64,000 nucleotides of DNA from Eubacterium sp. (GTDB lineage: Bacteria > Bacillota > Clostridia > Lachnospirales > Lachnospiraceae), in NCBI GenBank assembly GCA_017475235.1, contig JAFVGA010000006.1:186001-250000 (forward strand). The letters are read 5' to 3'. Shown here in pieces: positions 36,875 through 45,475 of the stretch (positions are counted from its first letter, which is position 1; the number at the start of each line of letters is the position of its first letter). Made by a program: the position numbers and the translations under genes. The notes under the pieces were generated by a model. It was not told where the DNA came from and ran no database searches. It was given only the letters and a program-made list of their open reading frames with translations.

Positions 36875-36944
36875 ATAATACACTCCTTTCACGTCTTCTC
36901 GACGCTCCGGAGTGTATTATACGTTATTTGTTACAATTTGTCAA
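36875..36944 (-). promoter_or_regulatory. Consensus promoter with overlapping inverted repeat
   Basis: Reverse strand TTGACA (36939-36944), 17 bases, TATAAT (36916-36921): both boxes perfect. ATAATACACTCC (36875-36886) is the perfect inverse of 36909-36920, so one arm covers most of the -10 and the other covers the SD region. Confidence 0.85.
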
Positions 36945-36994
36945 TAAATTATTACAAATTTGTTACATTGTGTTTCTTTTTGTAAATTAACCTA

Positions 36995-38572
36995 TTATTT
37001 AATCTTTTTACCAAACTTATTCTCTTTGAAGTACCTCTTAGCCTTCTTCACAGTATTATTATTAGGGATTAGAACGTGTTGTTTTAGGCTAGGTATAGAG
37101 AATGTAGTCTCCACGCCCTTGTGGCCGTTAACGCTGTATAAATTGATTTTCCACTCTCCACCCTTAGATACTTGCATCTTAACAAGCTGTTTCATAGTTC
37201 CAATTGACATATTTGTTTGGAAACTTTCACTAATATTCTTCAAAATATCCTTATAATCGTTAAGAATTGATCTGGTAGATGTCTTTTCAATAACAGCCTC
37301 GATAACCTTCATCTGGTTATTACTTCTCGAAACATCACCTTTCTTAAGTGATTCACGCTCTCTAGCAAACCAAAGCGCCTGGTCACCATTTAAGTCCTTA
37401 TTTAGACCTTTTTTATACTTATATCCATGTGTTTCAAATGCATAGTCAGATTCAATGTCAATTCCACCGATTTCGTCGATGATATCCTTAAATCCAGTAA
37501 AGTTCATACGCACATAGTAGTCAATATCAATTCCATACCACTGCGACAATGTCTTCATTGAAACATCAATACCGTAGTTACCTGCGTAACATAGTTTATC
37601 CTTCTCAGTTCCTGAGATCGACAAAGGAATATAATAATCACTAGGTGTTGAAACTCCAACTATTGTGTTTGTATTAGGATTGATTGAAAGAATAACGTTA
37701 ACGTCACTCTGACTCTTGTTTGTAACGTCTCCACCTGTATCAATACCACTTAACAATACATTGAAGCATCTATCTGTGATATGTCCAGGATCATCCATTG
37801 GAGCTAGTTCGTTTTTAACTGTAAAGCCCTTAATAACTTTTAGTTTCTTTCTGAAATTAGCGTATGGTCCGTTGTCTTTGTCGTCGTCAGTAGTATCGCC
37901 TGCTTCCACAATCATTCTCATCAAAGAATCGTCAACTATGATAGCTTGACACTTCTTATCGAGAAGTCCGTCAGCAAGTTCAGCTACGTCATTAAACTTT
38001 TTGATTTTAACTGGCTGTTTTAAAGCCTCTTCGCACATCAAAACTACTGAGTGCATATCATCCACGTCATAGTTGTTTACGATGCCGAATGTATAGTCCT
38101 TCATTTCACTTAGATTCTTTGCATTATCTTTCTTCAAAACAAATACATTGTAATCATCAGTTGATATTTTGCTATTTTTAGAAATAGTTGTAACAGCATC
38201 ATCAAATGAGTTAATAAAGTCTTTAATCTGTTTGTTAAAGGCAATACCCCAAATACTTGTTATAAATAATGCAACAGCAACCACTAAAGATATAGTGATG
38301 GATATGTATGTTCTCTTTCTACCCCACTTAATTAGGAATGGGAATATTACTGCTATCAAAAGAAGTATTTCCGGAACAATAATTATTCCAACTGGCACGT
38401 AATCTAGTAGTAAGTAGTTTTTGTACGAAACAAAATACCACAAAACAACATTTAACATTATAAACGCTGCAACTGCTAGAAAGTTTGAAATCCATGCTAT
38501 TCTCTTTAGTTTTGGACTAACTGGATTCTCCTTTAATAATGTAATCCATTTTTTGAATTTACTCTCGCTCAT
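36995..38572 (-). CDS. LytR-CpsA-Psr (LCP) family protein
   Basis: About 525 residues. An N-terminal membrane region of several helices is followed by an extended extracellular part and the LCP catalytic domain. Its motifs are SINPNTNTIVGVSTPSDYYI, RMNFTGFKDIIDEIGGIDIE and LNGDQALWFARERESLKKGD with the conserved arginines. LCP enzymes attach wall teichoic acids or capsular glycans to peptidoglycan. ATG 38572 follows TTGGAGAG; TTG 38584 in frame is less likely. Confidence 0.92.
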   Translation of the reverse strand: MSESKFKKWITLLKENPVSPKLKRIAWISNFLAVAAFIMLNVVLWYFVSYKNYLLLDYVPVGIIIVPEILLLIAVIFPFLIKWGRKRTYISITISLVVAVALFITSIWGIAFNKQIKDFINSFDDAVTTISKNSKISTDDYNVFVLKKDNAKNLSEMKDYTFGIVNNYDVDDMHSVVLMCEEALKQPVKIKKFNDVAELADGLLDKKCQAIIVDDSLMRMIVEAGDTTDDDKDNGPYANFRKKLKVIKGFTVKNELAPMDDPGHITDRCFNVLLSGIDTGGDVTNKSQSDVNVILSINPNTNTIVGVSTPSDYYIPLSISGTEKDKLCYAGNYGIDVSMKTLSQWYGIDIDYYVRMNFTGFKDIIDEIGGIDIESDYAFETHGYKYKKGLNKDLNGDQALWFARERESLKKGDVSRSNNQMKVIEAVIEKTSTRSILNDYKDILKNISESFQTNMSIGTMKQLVKMQVSKGGEWKINLYSVNGHKGVETTFSIPSLKQHVLIPNNNTVKKAKRYFKENKFGKKIK

Positions 38573-38607
38573 TTTTCTCTCCAAAAAGTTTATTTTTTAA
38601 AATCAAA

Positions 38608-38631
38608 GGCAAGGGAATATACTCCCTTGCC
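38608..38631 (-). terminator. Terminator after the GGGtGRT gene
   Basis: GGCAAGGGA pairs with TCCCTTGCC around a short loop, followed on the minus strand by T-rich sequence. Confidence 0.75.
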
Positions 38632-38647
38632 CCATTATTAATCTTAA

Positions 38648-39658
38648 TTAAAATTTGCCTTCGTCAGCAGCCTGCTGAATTGAAACAGCAACAGCAACTG
38701 TCATACCAACCATAGGGTTGTTTCCAGCGCCAATAAGTCCCATCATCTCAACGTGAGCTGGTACAGATGAAGAACCTGCAAACTGAGCATCAGAGTGCAT
38801 TCTTCCAAGTGTATCAGTCATACCGTATGAAGCTGGACCAGCAGCCATGTTATCAGGATGAAGTGTACGTCCTGTACCACCACCTGAAGCTACTGAGAAA
38901 TATTTCTTACCTTGCTCTACACATTCTTTCTTATATGTACCTGCAACTGGATGCTGGAATCTGGTAGGGTTTGTTGAGTTACCTGTGATAGATACGCCAA
39001 CATTCTCGTGATGCATAATTGCAACACCTTCCTGAACATCATCAGCACCGTAGCACTTAACTGTAGCACGAAGACCATCTGAATAAGCCTTCTCATATTC
39101 TACGTTAAGAGTTGCTGTAGAGTAATCATATTTAGTCTCAACATATGTGAAACCATTGATTCTTGAAATAATCTGAGCTGCGTCTTTTCCAAGTCCGTTA
39201 AGAATTACTCTTAATGGTTTTTGTCTTACTTTGTTAGCCTTTTCTGCGATACCGATAGCACCTTCGGCAGCTGCGAATGACTCGTGACCTGCCAAGAATG
39301 CGAAACACTCAGTCTCTTCTTCTAATAACATTTTTCCTAGGTTACCATGTCCTAGACCAACCTTACGGTGATCAGCAACAGAACCGGGGATACAAAATGC
39401 CTGAAGGCCTTCGCCGATGGCTGCAGCAGCATCAGCAGCTCTTCTACAATCTTTCTTGATAGCGATAGCTGCACCTACTGTGTAAGCCCAGCAAGCATTT
39501 TCAAAACAGATTGGTTGGATACCTTTGACTTGATCGTAAACGTTAAGTCCAGCATCCTTTGTGATTTTCTCCGCCTCTTCAATAGAGTCGATACCATAAC
39601 TATTTAAAACAGAATTAATCTGATCTATTCTTCTCTCATATGATTCAAATAATGCCAT
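38648..39658 (-). CDS. GGGtGRT protein
   Basis: 336 residues containing the diagnostic VASGGGTGRTLHPDNMAAG and the glycine-rich AEGAIGIAEKANKVR. This family is found in anaerobic bacteria and has no known function. It is consistently next to a NifU-like scaffold, as here. ATG 39658 is chosen because AGGAGG stands 8 bases before it; an in-frame GTG lies three codons upstream. Long alpha/beta segments and two conserved cysteines are seen, but no catalytic motif. Confidence 0.93.
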   Translation of the reverse strand: MALFESYERRIDQINSVLNSYGIDSIEEAEKITKDAGLNVYDQVKGIQPICFENACWAYTVGAAIAIKKDCRRAADAAAAIGEGLQAFCIPGSVADHRKVGLGHGNLGKMLLEEETECFAFLAGHESFAAAEGAIGIAEKANKVRQKPLRVILNGLGKDAAQIISRINGFTYVETKYDYSTATLNVEYEKAYSDGLRATVKCYGADDVQEGVAIMHHENVGVSITGNSTNPTRFQHPVAGTYKKECVEQGKKYFSVASGGGTGRTLHPDNMAAGPASYGMTDTLGRMHSDAQFAGSSSVPAHVEMMGLIGAGNNPMVGMTVAVAVSIQQAADEGKF

Positions 39659-39670
39659 TATCGTCACCTC

Positions 39671-40363
39671 CTATTCCTTTCTTGGATCGATGATTTTAGC
39701 AGCATCATCTACACGGCCATACTGACCCTTAGCTTTGTCCCATGCTGTGTTTGCATCATCGCCTGCTTTAATGAAGTCTGTCATCTTTCCTAAGTTGACA
39801 AACTGGTAACCAATAATTTCATCATCTTCGTCTAGTGCAATGCCTGTTACATATCCTTCAGCCATCTCTAAGTAACGAGGACCTTTTTCCTTTGTAGCGT
39901 ACATTGTACCAACTTGTGAACGAAGTCCCTTACCTAAGTCTTCAAGACCTGCGCCCACTACTAATCCGTCATCTGAGAATGCACTCTGTGTACGACCGTA
40001 AACGATCTGTAAGAATAACTCTCTCATAGCTGTATTGATAGCATCACATACAAGGTCTGTATTTAATGCTTCAAGAATTGTCTTGCCCTGCAAAATCTCT
40101 GCAGCCATAGCAGCTGAGTGAGTCATACCAGAACATCCGATAGTCTCAATCAAAGCTTCCTCAATAACGCCTTCTTTTACATTAAGTGTTAGCTTACATG
40201 CGCCCTGCTGAGGTGCACACCAACCCACACCATGTGTAAAACCTGAAATGTCTTTTACTTCTTTAGCGTGAACCCATTTACCCTCTTCAGGAATAGGTGC
40301 TGGTTCATGCTTTGCACCCTTAGCTACTGGGCACATCATTTCAACTTCTTTTGAATAAATCAT
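39671..40363 (-). CDS. NifU-like iron-sulfur scaffold protein (GGGtGRT partner)
   Basis: 230 residues resembling the N-terminal IscU/NifU fold (IETIGCSGMTHSAAMAAEIL and further cysteines in the first half). It is always paired with GGGtGRT genes, here 12 bases upstream. It probably assembles or carries an iron-sulfur cluster for the partner; this is inferred from the pairing. AAAGGAG precedes ATG 40363. Confidence 0.88.
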   Translation of the reverse strand: MIYSKEVEMMCPVAKGAKHEPAPIPEEGKWVHAKEVKDISGFTHGVGWCAPQQGACKLTLNVKEGVIEEALIETIGCSGMTHSAAMAAEILQGKTILEALNTDLVCDAINTAMRELFLQIVYGRTQSAFSDDGLVVGAGLEDLGKGLRSQVGTMYATKEKGPRYLEMAEGYVTGIALDEDDEIIGYQFVNLGKMTDFIKAGDDANTAWDKAKGQYGRVDDAAKIIDPRKE

Positions 40364-40493
40364 GAAATACTCCTTTATAATTTAGTTTATATTGAACACA
40401 AAATATTTATGCTCACATCAAAAATATTATCTCATAAAATGGCGTTGTTTTCCATAGTTTTTTAAGCCAAAATCGACTGTTTTTCATAAAAAT

Positions 40494-40519
40494 AGAGCAA
40501 GACTTTCTCGTCTTGCTCT
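40494..40519 (-). terminator. Terminator after asd
   Basis: AGAGCAAGAC pairs with GTCTTGCTCT around a six-base loop, then a T-rich run on the minus strand. Confidence 0.82.
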
Positions 40520-40535
40520 TATTACTAACTTTTAC

Positions 40536-41630
40536 TTATTTTGCTGTAATATATCCTTCTGCAACTAGCATTTCAGCTGAGATAACTCCACCACCTGCAG
40601 CACCTCTTAATGTGTTATGAGATAGTCCGACAAACTTGTAATCAAACATGATGTCTTCACGTAATCTGCCAACCGAGATTCCCATACCATTCTCATAATC
40701 AACATCCAATGCAACCTGCGGTCTATCATCTTCTTCTAAATACTGGATAAACTGCTTTGGTGCACTTGGAAGTTCCAATTCTTGTGGCTTACCACTGAAA
40801 TCTTTAAGAGCTTGAATCAACTCCTCCTTCGAAGGCTTTGTAGCAAAGTTCACAAACACTGCAGCTGTGTGTCCATCTAAAACTGGAACTCTAATACACT
40901 GTGAAGTGATTGTCATACAGTCACTCTTCTTGATAACTCCATCTTCTACTTTACCCCAAAGTTTAAGTGGCTCTTGCTCTGATTTTTCTTCTTCGCCGCC
41001 GATAAATGGAATAATATTTCCAACCATCTCTGGCCACTCGTTAAATGTTTTACCTGCACCTGAAATAGCCTGGTATGTTGTAACTACAACTTCCTTTGGC
41101 TCAAACTTCTTCCATGCAGTAAGAACCGGTGTATAACTTTGAATAGAACAGTTAGGTTTTACAGCAACAAAACCTCTTTTTGTTCCAAGTCTTTCTTTTT
41201 GATATTTGATTACTTCATAGTGCTCTGGATTGATTTCTGGAACAACCATTGGAACATCGTCAGTCCATCTATGCGCACTGTTATTTGAAACAACCGGGCA
41301 CTCTGCCTTTGCATACTCATCCTCTAACGCTCTAATAGCCTCTTTGTCCATGTCGACCGCACTAAAGATAAAATCAACTTGATCTGCAACAGTCTGAACC
41401 TCACTTGCATCATAAACAATCATATCTTTAACACTATCAGGCATAGGTGTAGACATTTTCCATCTGCCAGATACTGCTTCTTCATATTTCTTGCCGGCTG
41501 AACGAGGACTTGCTGCTAAACAAACAAGTTCAAACCAAGGATGGTTTTCTAGCAAAGTAATAAATCTTTGACCAACCATTCCTGTTGCGCCCACTATTCC
41601 AACTTTTAGTTTCTTATCTAAATTAAACAT
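40536..41630 (-). CDS. asd: Aspartate-semialdehyde dehydrogenase, archaeal/fungal type
   Basis: 364 residues. The N-terminal GIVGATGMVGQRFITLLENH is the NADP fold, catalytic Cys is in VKPNCSIQSY, and VTTYQAISGAGKTFNEWPEM and GHTAAVFVNF follow. It reduces aspartyl phosphate on the path to lysine, threonine and methionine. Length and motifs suit the archaeal/fungal group rather than the common bacterial one. It stands alone between terminators. Confidence 0.92.
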   Translation of the reverse strand: MFNLDKKLKVGIVGATGMVGQRFITLLENHPWFELVCLAASPRSAGKKYEEAVSGRWKMSTPMPDSVKDMIVYDASEVQTVADQVDFIFSAVDMDKEAIRALEDEYAKAECPVVSNNSAHRWTDDVPMVVPEINPEHYEVIKYQKERLGTKRGFVAVKPNCSIQSYTPVLTAWKKFEPKEVVVTTYQAISGAGKTFNEWPEMVGNIIPFIGGEEEKSEQEPLKLWGKVEDGVIKKSDCMTITSQCIRVPVLDGHTAAVFVNFATKPSKEELIQALKDFSGKPQELELPSAPKQFIQYLEEDDRPQVALDVDYENGMGISVGRLREDIMFDYKFVGLSHNTLRGAAGGGVISAEMLVAEGYITAK

Positions 41631-41654
41631 ATATACCTTCTCTTCTTATGTATT

Positions 41655-42134
41655 TTAATAAAAGTCTGACCAACCTTCTTCGTCGTTCATTGCACCTACG
41701 TGCTCTCCATCATCTTTCTTGTCATCTTTCTTGTCATCTTTTTTGTCGTTTTTCTTATTCTCGTTTGTAGCTTTTTTAGTTTTGTCTTTATAAGTCTTGT
41801 CTTTTATAATCTTGCCCTTCTTATTCTTAACGACAATATGAATAGTACCGTTCTTTTTAACGGTTCTTGTAACTTTATTACCCTGTGAATCTGTATATGA
41901 AATAACTGTATTTCCTTTGGCATCAGTTGTCTTTTGAGTAGGTGAGATAGTTTCAAATTCATCATTAACAACGTTAAATCCATTTATATTTCCAGTTACA
42001 TTATCTGTTGGAACATTGTTTGGATTTAGTTTAGTTTCTTTTGAACTGTCTCCACATCCACATCCGCCTAGGACAACAGCCATAGCTGCAACTGCCACAA
42101 TTGTGATTGCTAACAATAATACTCTGTTTTTCAT
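41655..42134 (-). CDS. Small lipoprotein with charged C-terminal repeats
   Basis: 159 residues. A lipoprotein signal ends in VVLGGCGCG. A beta-rich middle follows (TVISYTDSQGNKVTRTVKKNG), then lysine/aspartate repeats (KKNDKKDDKKDDKKDD) and a final GWSDFY. Unrecognised. It is co-directional with the next membrane-protein gene, 12 bases away. The likely role is at the cell surface. Confidence 0.68.
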   Translation of the reverse strand: MKNRVLLLAITIVAVAAMAVVLGGCGCGDSSKETKLNPNNVPTDNVTGNINGFNVVNDEFETISPTQKTTDAKGNTVISYTDSQGNKVTRTVKKNGTIHIVVKNKKGKIIKDKTYKDKTKKATNENKKNDKKDDKKDDKKDDGEHVGAMNDEEGWSDFY

Positions 42135-42146
42135 TTCTTCGTCCTC

Positions 42147-42914
42147 CTATTTCTTCTTATCTTTTTTAGTTTGCTTCTTTGACGTAGTATGAACTGTTGT
42201 AGTTTGGACTTTCTTTTTGGTCTTAATGATCTTCACTTCTTTAACATCAGACCAGTCGCCTTCCACTATCTTCTTATTAACTGTACCATAACTCTTTGCT
42301 CTAACAAATAGTTTTTTTTGATTAACAAGTTTTGGCGATGTAATAGTGAATAAACTCTTTTTGTAATCACCTTGAATCAAAACTGCTTTGAATTTCTTAT
42401 CAGTAGATACTTCTACTTTGTAGCCTTTTGCAATTTGAAGGCTACTCAACATAACCTTAAGCTTGTTAGACTCTATTTTTTTCTCGTAAGGAGCAACAAC
42501 TTGAGCCGTATTTTTCAAATCATATTCTTTCACAGAATTTTTATACAAAGTTGAGCCAACATGAAGATCAAGTACCATCATAAAATAGCAAAATGACAAA
42601 ACAATTATTATTCCAACTATTGATTTAGTTCTTTCTTTTTTTCTAAAAAGTGGAATATTGTATACATATTTAAAATCCGACAAAAAGATTAGCGGACTAA
42701 ATAGCGCAATAAAAATAAAAATGTACTTGATAATAACTAAAATGACATCAACAAATTCAAATGAATGATGTAAACATTCATTAACAATACTTGCGACAAA
42801 CATATATCCGGCTATTGCATAATACAAAACAGCAATAATCATTTTCCATGATTTGCCTGATCTAAATCCAAATACTTTTACTCTTCCTTCACTGTCTGTT
42901 AATTTGTTTCCCAT
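42147..42914 (-). CDS. Membrane protein with Fn3-like tail
   Basis: About 255 residues. Four hydrophobic helices (about residues 24-140) are followed by an exported beta-domain (LQIAKGYKVEVSTDKKFKAV, LFVRAKSYGTVNKKIVEGDW) with fibronectin-III character and a lysine/threonine-rich end. Function unknown. ATG 42914 follows AAAGGTG by seven bases. It is transcribed with the downstream lipoprotein. Confidence 0.62.
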   Translation of the reverse strand: MGNKLTDSEGRVKVFGFRSGKSWKMIIAVLYYAIAGYMFVASIVNECLHHSFEFVDVILVIIKYIFIFIALFSPLIFLSDFKYVYNIPLFRKKERTKSIVGIIIVLSFCYFMMVLDLHVGSTLYKNSVKEYDLKNTAQVVAPYEKKIESNKLKVMLSSLQIAKGYKVEVSTDKKFKAVLIQGDYKKSLFTITSPKLVNQKKLFVRAKSYGTVNKKIVEGDWSDVKEVKIIKTKKKVQTTTVHTTSKKQTKKDKKK

Positions 42915-42939
42915 ATTTATCACCTTTATAAATTGATAG

Positions 42940-43012
42940 AGCTTCTGGCGCGACTTGAACGCGTGACCCCTTCATTACGAGTGAAGTGCTCTACCAACTG
43001 AGCTACAGAAGC
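42940..43012 (-). tRNA. tRNA-Thr (anticodon CGT)
   Basis: On the minus strand GCTTCTG (43006-43012) pairs with CAGAAGC. The anticodon stem CTTCA/TGAAG holds the loop CTCGTAA, anticodon CGT (reads ACG). The 73-base cloverleaf with T-loop GTTCAAGTC is standard and the discriminator is U. CCA is not encoded. Confidence 0.96.
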
Positions 43013-43018
43013 TTATAA

Positions 43019-43042
43019 AGGGCATTCATATTTGAATGCCCT
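43019..43042 (-). terminator. Hairpin after the OFA transporter
   Basis: AGGGCATTCA pairs with TGAATGCCCT around a four-base loop between the transporter stop and tRNA-Thr. The T-run is weak. Confidence 0.6.
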
Positions 43043-43052
43043 CTTATTTTTA

Positions 43053-44378
43053 TTATTTGTTTGCTTTTGCTTCAGCTAATTCAGCCGCTTTACCAGATTT
43101 TCTAACGAAGAAAATTGATAGTAACAATGCTATTGCGTAAAGCACGATTGTGGCATAAAGCACATATTGATATCCAACAGCATTTCCTTCAGCCTGCTTT
43201 GTACCAGTGTGTGTAACAATCCATGATGCTAACTGGTTACCAGATAGACCCGCGAAAGCCCAAGCTGATAATGTAATACCGTGAATAGCACTGATGTTAC
43301 CCATACCGTAGTGATCGTGAAGCAATGTTGGAACGTTACTAAATCCACCACCGTATCCTGCGTTAACAACAAAGATAAGTCCTAATACGATTGCGATTAG
43401 TAATACGTTACCTTCGCCGTTCTTGATACCGTTAGTTACGATAACTAATCCTGTAAATAAAATTGATAAACTAAAGATTAGTTTAAAAATAGTATTTCTG
43501 TCTTTCAAGTAATCAGCCCATGCAGAGAATCCAAGACGACCGCCTGCATTAAAGATAGCTGATATAGATGCGATGATACCTACAACACTTCCAAGTCCGA
43601 TAATATTTACAATCATCTTCTCCTGAGAAATAATTGCAAGACCACATGTAATATTAATATAGAACATTAACCATATACCAATATAGTTTGTGATTGGTTT
43701 ACTCTTAATTGTAGCCCAAACTCCTTCGCCTTTTGCTTTCTTTGTAGGCTCTACCCAACCATCTGGTTTCTTGAGTAGTAAGTGTCCCACAAACATCATT
43801 ACGAAGTATACGCCACCTAAGATAAAGAACATCATGTAAACACCAACTAGGTATCCTTTGGCGTCTTTGCCGAAGGCGTGTAGTAATGACTGCATGATTG
43901 GACTAGCGATAGCTTTAGCTGCACCAAAACCTGCTACTGCAAGACCTGTTGCAAGACCTTTTTTGTCCTCGAACCAAAGCATCAAAGTTTTAACTGGTGA
44001 TAAGTAACCTGTACCAAGACCAATACCCATAATCATACCGTAGCATACGTAGATACCGATAAGTGTTAGTGGGTTTCCGTGTCCAGCATCTGTACCACCA
44101 TACCAAATAAAGAATCCAGTTCCTAACATACCAACTGTGAAGCAGATAGTTGCTATAAGTGAAGAAAGGTGTACATTCTTCTCAACGATACCGCCAAGGA
44201 ACGCTGCTGACATTCCTAGGAAGAAAATAGCAAAACTGAATGCCCATTCTACCGCTGGTTTTGAAAAACCGATTCTGTCTGAAATCTCTTGACTAAATAC
44301 TGACCAGCAATAAACTGTACCGATACTACAGTGTAGTAACAATGCAGGTATAGCTGCTCTTGTCCATTTGTTATTCAT
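43053..44378 (-). CDS. OFA-family MFS transporter (oxalate/formate antiporter-like)
   Basis: 441 residues, twelve hydrophobic helices, starting AAIPALLLHCSIGTVYCWSV with GMGIGLGTGYLSPVKTLMLW, which matches the OFA subfamily of MFS carriers. Members exchange oxalate, formate or other small carboxylates; the substrate here is unknown. AGGAGGACATTAACCT precedes ATG 44378. It is not in an obvious pathway operon. Confidence 0.88.
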   Translation of the reverse strand: MNNKWTRAAIPALLLHCSIGTVYCWSVFSQEISDRIGFSKPAVEWAFSFAIFFLGMSAAFLGGIVEKNVHLSSLIATICFTVGMLGTGFFIWYGGTDAGHGNPLTLIGIYVCYGMIMGIGLGTGYLSPVKTLMLWFEDKKGLATGLAVAGFGAAKAIASPIMQSLLHAFGKDAKGYLVGVYMMFFILGGVYFVMMFVGHLLLKKPDGWVEPTKKAKGEGVWATIKSKPITNYIGIWLMFYINITCGLAIISQEKMIVNIIGLGSVVGIIASISAIFNAGGRLGFSAWADYLKDRNTIFKLIFSLSILFTGLVIVTNGIKNGEGNVLLIAIVLGLIFVVNAGYGGGFSNVPTLLHDHYGMGNISAIHGITLSAWAFAGLSGNQLASWIVTHTGTKQAEGNAVGYQYVLYATIVLYAIALLLSIFFVRKSGKAAELAEAKANK

Positions 44379-44420
44379 AGGTTAATGTCCTCCTGTTTTT
44401 TTCTAACCTTGTAAATTTTA

Positions 44421-45374
44421 CTACTTTAAAGCGTAGTTTTCAAGTATTTCATTAACCGCTAAGTCGTATTTATAAAGGTTTTGAGTCTTTCTTATAAGCT
44501 TTCTTGCCTTATGTGTATCTTCAAAGTTTTCAGCTATATAAAACCAGAATTCTTTCATTTTATTAAGTAAGTGTTTATCTGATTTCATTATCTTTTTAAA
44601 CTCTTTAAATAATTCTTCTTGATACTGTTTTATTTGATCTCTGCTTAATTTTTCTGCCCCTCTTATCTCATTTGCCAGATTAGGATTTGCGATTAAACCA
44701 CGACCTATCATTATAGAATCTATGTTGTACTTATCTACTATTTTCTTATAGTCTTCTACTGTATTTATATCTCCGTTGTAGCAAAGATTGTTTTCTGAGT
44801 TTTGATACGCATATTCAAACGCATCCATATTTGGAGTTTCTTTGTACATCTGTACTCTTGTTCTTGGATGAATAATTAGCTCAGAAAATTTGTACTTATT
44901 ATATATTTCAAGAATCTTTTCAAATTCTTCTGGTTCTTTAACACCTATTCTCGTTTTTACTGATAGATTTAAAGGTTTTTGAAGTCCGTCATTCCACTCG
45001 AAAATATTGTAGAAGAATTCGTCCATCCCTTCTAAATCCCTAAGGAAACCTGAACCTTTGTTTTTTGAAACTACTGTTCCTGATGGACAACCCATATTTA
45101 TATTGATTTCGTCGGTGTAGCCCATCTCAATCAACTGCTTTGCACCCTTGATGAAATATTCATGCTTATTTGAAAGAATCTGTGGGATAAGGTTTAATCC
45201 ATCCTCTTGATTTTCCGGTAAAATATCACGAATTTCCTTGCCCTTCATCTCTGGATTGTGGGTAGGCGAAATAAACGGCGCGTAGTATTTGTCGACACCG
45301 CCGAAGAACCTATAGTGAAGGTTTCTATATGTAAATCCTGTAATGCTCTCCAATGGAGCGAATAGTAAGTTCAT
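44421..45374 (-). CDS. dus: tRNA-dihydrouridine synthase
   Basis: 317 residues, an FMN TIM-barrel with FAPLESITGFTYRNLHYRFF, catalytic Cys in INMGCPSGTVVSKNKGSG and IHPRTRVQMYK. It reduces uridine in tRNA D-loops. This subgroup resembles short Dus proteins of Clostridia. An extended -10 (TGCTATACT) lies 22 bases upstream, divergent from argH. Confidence 0.92.
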   Translation of the reverse strand: MNLLFAPLESITGFTYRNLHYRFFGGVDKYYAPFISPTHNPEMKGKEIRDILPENQEDGLNLIPQILSNKHEYFIKGAKQLIEMGYTDEININMGCPSGTVVSKNKGSGFLRDLEGMDEFFYNIFEWNDGLQKPLNLSVKTRIGVKEPEEFEKILEIYNKYKFSELIIHPRTRVQMYKETPNMDAFEYAYQNSENNLCYNGDINTVEDYKKIVDKYNIDSIMIGRGLIANPNLANEIRGAEKLSRDQIKQYQEELFKEFKKIMKSDKHLLNKMKEFWFYIAENFEDTHKARKLIRKTQNLYKYDLAVNEILENYALK

Positions 45375-45396
45375 AACCTCTCCTTAAACCTTATCT

Positions 45397-45405
45397 AGTA
45401 TAGCA
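45397..45405 (-). promoter_or_regulatory. Extended -10 of dus
   Basis: The reverse strand reads TGCTATACT; the leader carries AAGGAGAGG. Confidence 0.6.
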
Positions 45406-45414
45406 AATGAGTAT

Positions 45415-45443
45415 TTGAAATACTACTAGTTAGGTGTTATACT
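45415..45443 (+). promoter_or_regulatory. argH promoter
   Basis: TTGAAA (45415-45420), 17 bases, TATACT (45438-45443) preceded by TGT. It ends 32 bases before the ATG, with AAGAGG in the leader. Confidence 0.82.
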
Positions 45444-45475
45444 TTTATCAATATTTTGAAAAGAGGTATAAAGTT

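Noticed and set aside
36875-36920. SD-sequestering RNA thermometer upstream of the 3D-domain gene
   Set aside because: The upstream arm overlaps the -10 box, so most of it would not be in the transcript; a DNA-level site is more likely.
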